Assembly (NCBI GenBank): GCA_018105865.1
Contig: CM030835.1
Span: 4,386,816 to 4,450,815 of the forward strand
Direction of reading: 5' to 3'
Origin: Metaphire vulgaris
Lineage: Eukaryota; Annelida; Clitellata; Crassiclitellata; Megascolecidae
DNA: 64,000 bases
Part shown: one piece after another, positions 11,103 through 22,060 of the stretch
Layout: each line of letters starts with the position of its first letter
How positions within the stretch are numbered: the stretch's first letter is position 1
Made by a program: the position numbers and the translations under genes
Notes under the pieces: model-generated
Database searches by the model: none
The model's input: the letters and a program-made list of their open reading frames with translations, nothing else
What the model was told of the DNA's origin: nothing

Positions 11103-14100
11103 TTAGTTGTAGGAGTTACAATGACTGCTTGAAAACGCAATTGAATTATTGTCGTCTGTTGCTCGAATCAATCTCTTATAGCGTTGATACGGCGTCCATC
11201 TCTGATGCGGATTAACCTGATGACTGTAGCCCAGAGGAGAAATGACATCTGTCGACGGTTCAGGAGTCAGGTTATAATTATCAATTCCTCGGTTGACGGT
11301 TTCACCTCGCAGCCCTCCGAATAGATGCCACCCGCGATAAGCCGTATCGGTGTCTTCTGGAGGTGTCATTATGTCCTGAACAGGAAGGATAGTCTGGGCA
11401 GCAGGTGGAGTAGCGAAAGGTGTCGGCGTAGGCACGTATGGCAGACGGTAAGTGAATTGATGTAAGGCCGGTGAAGATCGGTGATTTGTTGAACACGAGA
11501 AGTCATTTGCTGAAAATAGAACGTTTGCATTTAGCGTCATCGCACTGATCTCCGCACGGTTTGTGAGCATGCTCAATTCAGAAAATGAATAACGCTATAT
11601 AGCACTCTTGCCCAACTCGTGAATTTTCGTAGCCTAATTGCGAGGACAGGAGTTCAGAAAGCTGAGAAAAGACAGGGAAAATCAGACTTCCAGGGGTTAT
11701 GAAGCTGCATGGTGTAGTAGTGCTGTATGTCAAAGAGGAAACGAATCAGTGATTATCAGTCTTCAACGTCAAAGAATTTTCGTTAAAAAATGGTCAAACG
11801 TAAAGTTTATGGATAGCGTAAACGGATTCAGAGGGGCAGCTGGGAAAAGGATGGGAGTAGCAGACTAGCAGACATTCGTCGGTGTGAATGGACACCTCTG
11901 ATATTAACCACACTGACTATAGAGTTTTTACTGTTGCTAAAAAATACCGACTTTGTTCGTAACGATTCCACTGAATATCGTTTGCCTTATCCGGTTCGGC
12001 CATCGCTGTCTCGTAGGTGTTTAAGTTCATCGAATCGAAACTTTGCTCTTTTTCAAATCTGCAAAGCATTTGCGCATTCAGGTTTTAATCAATCAAATGC
12101 GTAAAGGAAATTCGGTGAAATTAGAGAATGGAATAATAGGGGCCTAATAATAAATTTGCTATATGATCATGCCACATGGTCAAATATAATATTTACTATT
12201 TACTTCATTGTTGCTCATCATACGATGGCCTGTCATATATTATGCATCGTCATCGTCATCATCATCTTCATCATCGTAGTGGTCATTAGGACCACCAGTG
12301 CTGGATTAAGCGCGCTGTGGAGGCCCATAGGTAGTCAACCTTTTGGGACCCTCGGCCTCAGGTTTACAATTAACAAATTACAATTGCTAAAGTAATAAAC
12401 CTTAAAACATTCTTTTTTTTAATATCTTAGTAGTGAAGTCGTTTAAAATATCTTGAAAAGCCAATATTTTGCAAAATGTCGTTTTCAGAGGCCATATAAC
12501 GGGAAGCGAATTCAATCGTTCCTCAGTAATTGTACCTCGATGCCAGTTTTTCAGAAATTTTAACTTTGAAAAGCTTCGTGTCGCCGGTCGCGTTTGTGGC
12601 CATTACGCTTCTGCAAATTCTTTGTGCATTCAAGACGTTTGGAAAAGTTAACTGAGCCATGTTGTCATGACAATTGCCAATAGTCATTGAACTCGACTTT
12701 AAAAATGTGTCCTTTTATCGCGGGACCCCTAAAGTGGCGGGGTCCACAGGCAGGCAGTTGCCTACTCTGCCTATTGGTTAATCGGTCACTGAGGACGACT
12801 GAGGTAGGAAGATCGCTGTCAGTGGCGTAACTAGGGGGCGGGGAGGGGGCACTTTGTTGACAAGTGGCGGAAGGTCTAAGCTAGGGTTGGGTTAGGTTAA
12901 CCCTAACTTAACCCTAACCCTATAAATGATGTGCTGACGACCTTTTTTTATTCAGGATGAAAAAGGAGGCGATAACGTTTGTTTTGGTCAGCTCGAAACT
13001 CTGGGGCGACATGGCAAAGATAGGCCCCAAAAGATCGCCACTGATCGCTGTTGAACTGACTAACCTCTTATCTTTTGGATCACGAAATGATTTGGCAGAA
13101 TCGTTATGCCTTATTTTGAGCATTCTTATCTAAAGATAACAGTGTTGCATGTAAATGATGTAATCAATGTAGGCCTAATATCAGTATCAATTGTAGGCCT
13201 AATTATGCAGACCTAAATTGCCTATCTAAAAATACACAAACGCAAGTCCGTGCTAATGTACATTGTAAAGCCTTCTCCTCCTACTCGTCCCTCTACTACT
13301 GCGTCTTCTGCTAAAAGACAGTGGCGTAGCCAGTCTATGCAAAGTGGGGTTGTTAACTGGAGGCACTATGTAACTGAACACCAGCGGGGGCAGCGACCGA
13401 CCCCCACTACACCCCTCCTTCAACAAAAAGTCAGAGGATGTGTTGGTCATATTTTTTTGAAATGGGGTTGTTTGAACAACTTCAAACAACGCTGCGCCAC
13501 TGCTAATAGGTCTACGATTAATACCACTACTAATGCATGAGTTTCGAGGCACTACTAGCAAAACATCGGGGGCCTACTGATGGCGCCCCCTTCACCTTCC
13601 GAAAAATCTTGACGAGTAAAAAAGATCGTCTCTTATTTTCATTCGGCCACCAACAAACGACAACGTCATCAACAACAACAACAACAGCAGAAGCAACAAC
13701 AGTTTAATAGTAATTTTTCAAACAATGCCTATTTCACCGACTGACAGTATTTGCGACGTGAATCTTTTGCATTTATAGGCCTGCGTCTTTAGCGTTAACT
13801 TAATTCGGCGAACAGCTATAACCTATATGTTAATATTGCATTAGACTTACTTCTTCACTGTAATACGCAGTGACTGCGACAAAACTTGTTTCTGGAAATG
13901 CGGTCGAAAAGACAATGCTTCGAGGACTGAGCTCTCTTGTCTCTTCGACAACAGTTGAGGCCGAAGGAGGAGGAGGAGGAGGAGGAGAAGCGGAGGCGAC
14001 CTGCCTCCTCCTGGAGCAGCCAGGATGCTCGTCGGTAACATCTTCGCCCAACGACACGTTTCGAATTATGTGGATTCGAGGCTGATATTTGTGCAGCGAT

Positions 14101-15763
14101 TTCAAAAGGACCTGTGAAAAAAACAGATTTACAATAATTATTTGAAAAGATAGATCAGAATGACCGTCTAGTGTGAAGCCTTTGTCTGCAAAAGGGGCGC
14201 GTAATATTCTGCTAGCAGCTTAGGCCAACAATGGATAAATGGCAAATGACGCGATATGCATGTCTCTTTCCCTGGTTCAGTATCACCTTAAGCAGTTGGT
14301 CTTAAGTCTACACTCTACAGATATCAAAATTCTCAAATTACCTTAGAAATTGTAGCCATTCAGATAAATACATGGGGGGATTTTGCTTTTAACGTAAAAC
14401 TGGTAGAAACGAACTTACCTGTCCGGCTTTGGTTTGAGGTTTGTTGGTAATTTTTAGTTTATCGAACGAAACGACATTATTCATCCAATGCCAACCGAAA
14501 TTTGGGGAGTTCGGATGAAAATAGACGTCGCGGAGACAGGTCGAAGGGGCGAAATCGCTGTAATCCAGAGGTGATGACGTCACGGTCACGCTTGGCTGAC
14601 TCCACTGACCATCTGCGTATCTCCATCGGCCTCGACCAATGGCCTGGAACTCACAGGCGATCGAGTAGAAATCATTTGGGTTCAGTCCTCTTATGTGCAG
14701 CGAAATGCACGGGAACATTAGTCTCAAATATTCGTCAAACAAATAATCAGTTGAAGAATATGTGACGATATATCAGGCAATGCAGTGGCGTAGCAAGGTT
14801 TCGGGGGGTCCTTGTGCAGAGCTTCGGTGGTGCGCCCCTGAAAACCCTCTTTGATTAAAAAAAATGCTGGGCGCTTTTGCGATATTTACGTATTTCAGTC
14901 TTGCTCCCTCTTTTATATGATTGGCCCTAACTAGTATTAGGTATTTAACCATAGTTTTTTGAGTGTGCATGAGCTGTTATACTTTGTCAATTTCTGAAAT
15001 TATATTAAGAATATTTTGAAAGTACAAATGGCTGCCATCGGCTGCCACTGTGATGGACCCTCTGAACTCCCACGGCCCCTGTGCACTGATGCACTTCACA
15101 GCCCATTGCTACGTCGCTGAACCAATGCAATTTGGAGTACGGTAAATTCGAGAATCATAGACCTACTCTAAAACGAGAGTGATACTCAGCACCAATGTCC
15201 TGAGCCGTAGCTATAGGGTTTTCGGCGCCCGAGGAAAGATTCAATTTTCTACATTTTGCGACCTTTTTTAGCCGTCATTTATTTATGACGACCCTATTTT
15301 TAGTCGTCACACAGTTTACTTATCCATTTTTCGGACTAGTGACCTGTTTTCCTTTTTGTATTTATTCCGCAGACCTAATTTATATTTATTTTTCCACATC
15401 CAAAATGCGCCCCCCCACCGGTCGGCGCCCGGGGCGGCTTGCCCTCCCCGCTCCCCCTAGCTACGGCTCTCCCCATGTCACATTTAAGCGATCTCGGTAA
15501 AAGCATATCTTTAAAAATAATTTTAAAATTTCTGCCACATTTCGTCCATGAGTCCATATTCACTTCTCGATCCGAAAATCCGTTGGAAAACCAAATCAGC
15601 GTTTGCCGACCTACCTTCCGTTGCGGTTCACGATCATTTCGTTGGTGATTCGGTGATTGAACTCGTCCCACAGAGATTTATTCCTCAGCGCAACAGTCAC
15701 AGGCGAACAACGAGCGTCTGTTATCTGAAGACCGTCGATCTCTTCTCGATGATCGTCCGCCAT
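11103..15763 (-). CDS. Divergent Brachyury-like T-box transcription factor, 4 exons
   Basis: Exons: 15615-15763, 14419-14722, 13851-14111, 11103-11549, total 1161 nt (386 residues), with phases matching at every junction. Exon 1 (MADDHREEIDGLQI) reaches ALRNKSLWDEF and NEMIVNRNG, the T-box start. Exon 2 has MFPCISLHIRGLNP, RWRYADGQW, VYFHPNSPNFGWHWM and VSFDKLKITNK. Exon 3 has SLHKYQPRIHIIRN and FPETSFVAVTAYYSEE. The WRYADGQW, SPNFGWHWM and VTAYYSEE blocks resemble Brachyury most. About 40 extra residues, including seven prolines from a CCT run, split the domain (residues about 170-221). Exon 4 starts ISAMTLNANVLF where other T-box proteins have ITALKI..NPFAK, so the NPF(A)K segment is lost or replaced. 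The C-terminus is Pro/Ser/Thr-rich. An in-frame ATG also exists at 15844; 15763 is preferred by context. Intron 3 carries three hAT MITEs. T-box identity is certain; the subfamily is tentative. Confidence 0.87.
12296..12791. mobile_element. hAT-type non-autonomous element in T-box intron 3
   Basis: The ends are cagtgctggattaag and its inverted partner ttaatcggtcactg. The flanking 8-bp direct repeats are aggaccac (12288-12295) and aggacgac (12792-12799), 7 of 8 identical. Length about 496 bp; no transposase ORF. Confidence 0.8.
12820..13043. mobile_element. hAT-type MITE with perfect 8-bp TSD
   Basis: It starts cagtggcgtaactag and ends gatcgccactg. Both flanks read atcgctgt (12812-12819 and 13044-13051), a perfect target duplication, so insertion is fairly recent. 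Length 224 bp. The interior has a palindromic run of telomere-like hexamers at 12883-12920. Confidence 0.88.
13319..13502. mobile_element. hAT-type MITE
   Basis: Ends cagtggcgtagccag and gctgcgccactg. Flanks ctaaaaga and ctaatagg match at 6 of 8. Length 184 bp. Its termini resemble those of the 12820 element, so it is likely the same transposase family. Confidence 0.75.
14783..15119. mobile_element. hAT-type MITE in T-box intron 1
   Basis: It starts cagtggcgtagcaag and ends attgctacgtcgctg. Flanks aggcaatg and aaccaatg match at 6 of 8. Length about 337 bp, no ORF of its own. Confidence 0.72.
15200..15471. mobile_element. hAT-like MITE in T-box intron 1
   Basis: Inverted ends gagccgtagctatagg and ccctagctacggctc, with flanks ccaatgtc and cccatgtc (7 of 8). 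The interior has the GC-rich gcgcccgg motif seen in several other elements here. The exact end bases are uncertain by one or two. Confidence 0.65.
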
Positions 15764-17018
15764 TATTATGATGATGGAAGACAAAGGCGCTGTGGCAAGA
15801 GACAACGATCGCAAGATGCGATGCCTCCTTCTACAGAGAAACATTTAAGTATATTTAAAAATTAAATACAAAAGCACTCAGGTGTCTCTTCTTTGGAGCC
15901 ATGTTATTAAGCCATGGTTATTATCACTTCTACATGTACACTTGTATAGGCCTACAATAGTAGAACTTCGTTATAATATAACGGACTCAGTTATGCCATG
16001 TACTTTATTATAACGTACCGCGATGTACAGTGTACTGTCCCAATTGATGCGCTACCGTAATGGATGGTATTGGACTATTGCATCCATATCTACGTGTTTG
16101 GACTCAATGTTTTCATTTCTGCAAAGTTTAATCGAGAAAACTAATAAGAGTGCGCAAACAGATATCGGCAGATCTCTAGTTCTTTTAGTAAGTTGGCATT
16201 TGACAATTTATAAAGACCCTCGTAAGATTTATACTGAAATAAATCATTTTGTTGGCGATTCTGTGAAATAAAATAGACCTTGAAAACAATATCTTGTAGG
16301 CCTACTATATACTTGCCACAATGTCTTAGATTCTTTGATGCGACAGATTACGAATGGCGATTTTTGAAACGCCAAACCAACGCTTTCTGCTGTTTCAAAC
16401 ATCAGTCGTTTCAAACTTTCTACATTTAACATCGGTATCCGTAAAACTATTTATTAAATATTGCCGAGGTGGGGGAAAAGCGACTATGCGCGACTGGTTT
16501 CATGAAGTAACATCAAAAGACCGCCAACGTACATAATCCGAAAACGGTAAGGCGTCCTTGGGGATAACGGCCTATGGTACAGCGTTGGGACTGGACAATA
16601 ACGTGCAAATAACTTCTTAGATCGTAAATTAATCGAAGAAAAGTGCTTTCGTCTTCAGATGTGTCTTCGACCGTTCAGAATAGAGAAACCAGTTCACTCG
16701 GAGTGCATGGAAGGCAGGTTCGTTATTGACTTTTAAATACATTTCCATTTTATAAGAATAGGTTGGCGATTAACCACAAGGATGGGTAGGCTAAATAGAT
16801 CAAAGCATATGGGTCGCCCGGACTAAATGTAAAAGCGATGTAGCACAAGCGTTCTAATTATTGTTTCTGAGGTGGAAACCGTCGCTCTGAATCGTTCGCT
16901 TGTTCATTTATTGATTGCGTTTAAATGCATTTGAGCGAAATTCTTCTTCAGTTCTCTTTATTTAATGAAGCAAAATAATTCTTGCATCGCCACTCAACAA
17001 CAACATTAAGTTCAAGGC

Positions 17019-17085
<67 letters not shown>

Positions 17086-17096
17086 TTAATTAATTA

Positions 17097-17128
<32 letters not shown>

Positions 17129-17788
17129 CATCATCATCATCAGAATAATAATCAGAATAATGATTGTAAGAAACTGTTGCAGCCGACTCAAATAAGGGTG
17201 TCTGTGTTGAATTAGGCGTGGATTTGTTCTAATGATATTTACGACGCGTGGCGGTGGCATGTCTTTCGCACTTGGAATGCTGTTTTAGATGAAAGAGAAC
17301 CGCTCTGACCAGCTGTCTCTGCAGCTCTTTCAACTATGCCGAAGTTCTTCAAACAGCGAACTTTCCAATTATCACAGCGCAATGTGACTATCATTTGATC
17401 GCATTTCTAATTGGAGCGCATATAATATGTACGTCGAAGAATGATTAGCCTATTATTAATTAATGTGCCTTTGACTTTTAGCGCGTAATCTATCTGTTTA
17501 GGCTAAGACAGGAGTCAGAGTTGAGTTGACCGAGAGATTCTTTCAATTACGTCAACAAAATCTTGATTACTAGGTCCTCTTCACTTGCCTGTTAAAAGTG
17601 CTAGGATTCTCGGTAGTAGGTTAAACAAGTCCATTTACAATTGTTGAGGCAAAAGGATGATATACAAGAGATAGGGTCAAAAATTTCCCCAAAATTGTTG
17701 ACGCAATTAATGGTTAAACAGCCCTAAGCTTTTGCAGTATATTGTTTTGTTCTAAGCCTATAGAGTTGAGTTGCCGAGCGATTCTTGT

Positions 17789-17920
17789 GTTTTAAACGCC
17801 TAGAAGAACTCGTCTTTTCTGTTACATCTTATCAATGTTTGCCCGGCGAGCAGCGTTTTAAACGCCTAGAAGAACTCGTCTTTTCTGTTACATCTTATCA
17901 ATGTTTGCCCGGCGAGCAGC
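17789..17920 (+). repeat. 66-bp perfect tandem duplication
   Basis: The unit begins gttttaaacgcctagaag and ends cccggcgagcagc. Copy 1 is 17789-17854 and copy 2 is 17855-17920. They look identical, so the duplication is young or an assembly artefact. Confidence 0.9.
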
Positions 17921-18806
17921 GAGGTATCTGTAGGGGGAGGGGTAAATCCTGGTCACCAACATAATTAGCAAAATGAACCAATTAACCCCACCCCACTGGT
18001 CTTACCCCCAATTAACCCCCACTGGTCTTACTCAAATGCCAAGTGGCCATGGACGGCGCTAATATGAACACATCTATTAGAGAAGAATTTGGCACAGGCA
18101 GTGAGTGGCGTAACCACACCCCGGCGATTACGGCCAATGCCCTGCATGGTTGCTTAAATTTGCTTTCTGCCCGGGTTGAGCAAACAAGCATTTTGAGCTT
18201 TTTGAAGAATGTCTAGAAAATTTCACATTATTTGTGACGCTGTTGTCTGGAGATTGCAGGAGGTCCTAATACGATCTGTAGCGTCACAGATTTCTGCATG
18301 TTCTTTAACCAGACTCCAGGCCTGGGTGTGTGTGACTTGGCTGGAGGGGAAGAGACATAGTTCAATGTAAAATTTTGTGTCAGTGCTGCAATTTTTTTCG
18401 GGGGGATTTGTAGATTTTGGTCGAATATCCCCTTAACAGGCCTTGATAAAACATGCAGCTGTCTTTAACTGCCTTCTACCAACTGCGGTGGCCTCTATCA
18501 GTCTGTTGTATGACCTACTAAAAATCACGTTTACTGCTGCGTTTGTTTGGAGTTACTTTCATCTTTGACGAATCTAGAGAGAGAGACAGGACCTAATATT
18601 ACTTCAATTCAACTTTATCGTCGTTTAGCTCTCATCATCCATGATGACGAGAACGCCCGTAAATCGTTTTTAAAAAAACACTAGTTAATGCATCGTTGGA
18701 CACATTTAGACCCAATTCGTTTCGTTCGTTTCTTCTTCACTCATCGGTGCCTTCTGAGGCTGACACCAAGACGAAAACTCACCTGGAAAATAAAAAAAAA
18801 AACACA

Positions 18807-18810
<4 letters not shown>

Positions 18811-18885
<75 letters not shown>
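18811..18885. repeat. (TA)n microsatellite
   Basis: About 75 bp of uninterrupted TA. The apparent poly Ile-Tyr reading frames across it are artefacts. Confidence 0.95.
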
Positions 18886-18887
<2 letters not shown>

Positions 18888-19010
18888 CACCTTTGCTTTC
18901 TGCCAGCTCATCAGCGGCAATAGCTAGACACAAAATGCTTCCAAGAAGTTCTATCTTCTGTCAATCGTCTAGATTCGTCTTCCTTCTACTATTGAATTCC
19001 TTCCATGTTC

Positions 19011-19112
<102 letters not shown>

Positions 19113-20044
19113 TTAAATTTGCTTTCCTTAAAAACTGTTTTTTATCTTGGAGAGAAGAAAATTAGATCTGTGAAGATGATGTACGGTGATTGCCACGACG
19201 CTGGAAGTCAATTAGACAACAATTGCAAAATAACGAGCGTCTCTTTTGCAGTCCCTACCGTTGCCAAAGCGGTTTCTCGGCAACACGATATGGCAGGAAA
19301 TTGCCAAAGGCACGGTTCGTATGCAAGACAAAGAGACTTCTTTTGACACGTCCTTTCTCACAAGACCTCCTACTTCGGATGCGGATTTCTTTAATTTCCG
19401 ACTGTATTTAGCCCGAATACGGTAATACGGAATACCTCCTCTATTCACGCCTAATTCATGCTGCTCATAATAGAGGTGTCTAGCAAACCAGGCTAGATCA
19501 ACAATTTTACCAGTTTAGTTTAGGTTGAATCATGGGCGTCCGGAGGGGGATGCAATGGGGTGCAATGGCACCCCCTGTAAAAATTATGGAGTCATGAAAA
19601 AGTACAATTGCTTGTTTCTTTCGTCACAAAACTTTGTTTTGCACCCCCTGGAAAATCTTTTCATTTCTTTCGTCACAAGATCTTGTTTTGCACCCCCTGG
19701 GTTGAATCAAATTTTAAATTATATTTTTTATTGTTCCAACTGCGCATTGTTCTTTTGCATATATTATATATAATTTATCTGAATGGACGCTCCCTGGCTG
19801 TGTCTTGAGCAACGGGGTATAAAGATCAACCCCAAAATCCGTATAAGCCACTGGCTGCCCCTGGCAGTGTCTTGATGCTAAAAATCAGGCAAATCAGAAT
19901 CCAAAAACGTCGACATCATTATAGGTTGATTTTTTATAGGTTGATTTTTATTGATTATAGGTTGATATTGATTTTATGATTATAGGCAATTTAGGCTACG
20001 ATTACCAATTTAAGGCCCTACAGAGATACTAAAAAGAACGAAAA

Positions 20045-21397
20045 TCATTGCAGACCCATTAAAATCCGAGGCTTGCAGAATGAAAAAGAGACGAAGCCAT
20101 TCCCGTCACTCCGTTCCTCTACGTCACCGTCTGTTCGTCGAAATGTTTGACCGTAGGGCGTGCTTCGTGTTTCGACGACGCTAAGCAGAGCTCTGTGGCT
20201 GCCCATCTTCGTCGATGTTCCGCCGCGTCTCCGTTGAATTCTATTGGTTAGCGCACAACGGAACTCAGTCGGAGAACAGAAATTCTGGCTTCTCGACGAG
20301 AGTTCGGCGTCAGTTGAGTGAAACGGAAATCGATCGCTATCGTTCAGAGGCGTATCGAATGACATAGGCTTACATGCTGATGATGATGATGAAGAAAACA
20401 GTGAAGTTAGATTATGAACCTGGATTCTTTCTTTCTGATCAGACGATGATGATTCACTATAAGTCAGACGACGACCGACTGTCGTTAACGATTTTTCTAA
20501 AGAATCATACAGTGCGATAACAAACTCATTTCGGAATTGATTAGTCTAACGAACGTCCGGCATTTTAAAAAATAAGGCAACGATAAAAGTGTTTCAACCG
20601 GTTCAAAACTAGTGGGAATCTAAAAATGGTTAGCGCCTTCGGGTTTTCATGGCATTGGCTGAATGAGATCGGCTTCTCCTCAGGGATATTGCCCATGGGG
20701 GTGTCGGTCTCAAATTGGGGAGTGTTGAGGGGATATTAGGAGGTGTAACATTTTTACACACCCTAACATCCCCTCAACACTCCCCAATTTGCGACCGACA
20801 CCCCCATGGGCCCCATCTCAGTTATGGGATGACCTTTTTTGCTTGTCAGACTTTTTTGGCAGGGGACCCCAGAATTTACGGACACCCCAAAATCATCGCC
20901 ATCCTTCTTTCCACCCAGTATTCACATTTTAGTCGACTGGGAGAGCGCCTGGGCAGAAACAACAGAGGTGATTCTGCCGCGGCCGAGGTCTGTGTCCCAG
21001 ACATCATGATGGCAGAACGTCATAATATTAGCAACTAAATTATGAGACATCTTGTAGAAATAAAGTATACCTAAAGATGAAAATTTAAATTATTACTACA
21101 GTAAATTATATTAACAAATTCTATAAATTCTACAAAATGACCGTTTTTTGTCTTCCACTGACCAGCTTGCGTCGATTCAGTCTGGAAAGACCGGTCACCG
21201 GTGGCCCCGGTCAATTCGGTCATTTTCTCACGCGATCCCTGTTGTCCAGAGAGCATCAGGGCTCGCTCAAAATGTCCGTCGACATGACTTTCAATGTCTC
21301 CGCGAAAGTAAGTGAGTAGAAAGCAGCCTCTACTTAGATAATCAACGTATTCTGGCGCCTCATCAAAATCATTACATCGTGAGTTCATCGCCGCCAT
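20045..21397 (-). CDS. Vestigial-like (VGLL) family TEAD cofactor, 2-exon model
   Basis: Exon 1 (21163-21397) starts MAAMNSRCNDFDEAPEYVDY. It contains CFLLTYFRGDIESHVDGHF followed by ERAL, the Tondu (TDU) motif by which Vestigial/VGLL1-3 proteins bind TEAD/Scalloped. The family consensus is close to LFTYFQGDI-x-x-VVDEHFSRAL. A GT donor at 21162 (phase 1) fits a strong pyrimidine-rich acceptor before 20376. Exon 2 (20045-20376) then stays open for 109 codons to a stop at 20045. This frame is open further upstream to about 20545, so a longer exon is possible. Predicted length 188 residues, Ser/Arg-rich, with no other recognisable domain. The Tondu motif makes exon 1 very likely real; exon 2 rests on phase, length and GC content only. 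Neighbouring a T-box gene may be coincidence. Confidence 0.72.
20691..20810. repeat. Long near-perfect hairpin in VGLL intron 1
   Basis: The left arm 20692-20734 (cccatgggggtgtcggtc ... gttgagggga) is matched in reverse complement by 20768-20810. The inner part (attaggaggtgta / acacaccctaaca) pairs too, leaving a loop of only about 8 nt. The stem is more than 50 bp. It may be a fold-back MITE or an inverted duplication. Confidence 0.85.
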
Positions 21398-22060
21398 AAC
21401 GTGTCTTGCAGGCTTTAATTTGCGTCTGAAATATTAGACCGAAATGCTGTTATTATTAAATCTCGGTATTAATAAATACACACAAAGATGTGAATCCAGT
21501 GTACTGTACGTCAGATACTTCTGCAAAAGGAAATTCTAACGCAAAAACTGCTTTCATTAAATGAAACTCACAGCCTGTAAAATAAAGGTCATACTCGACG
21601 CCTATGGGCGGCCAAGCGCTGCGCTGGTGTGTAACGCATATCATGCAAGGCAAGACAGCAAGTGATGTCGATACTCCTTCACCAGCAGACGCCGTTGGCG
21701 TAGCCAGGGTTCCTGAATAGTGGGGCACCAAGGCCTCAACAGAGTGATGTTTTCAGTTTTGACTATAGGGGGCTTGATGTCCCTCAACTGGATGTGAAAC
21801 GGAGCCCCAGCCGAAAATTCCAGGGTAGTATTAAAATCAACTCTTGGGATTTGAAGTTCAATAGGCTTCTCTCACTGCAGGGCGAATTGATTATAAAACT
21901 TATCTTTGATGTCTATAAAACCTGTTGTATATTGAACCAGATATCTTACTACAGGGCTCTTCCCTCGATCACTCTACTAGTCATTCCACAAGATATTCGA
22001 CCAGGGCGGCGCTAGGGGGTGGGTCCGCGGGTACGGACCCACCCAGTCTCGGGCAGAGAC

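Noticed and set aside
12010..12085. Extra T-box exon on minus (FEKEQSFDSMN)
   Set aside because: It is open for about 45 codons but shows no T-box similarity, and the exon at 11103-11549 already joins exon 3 in phase.
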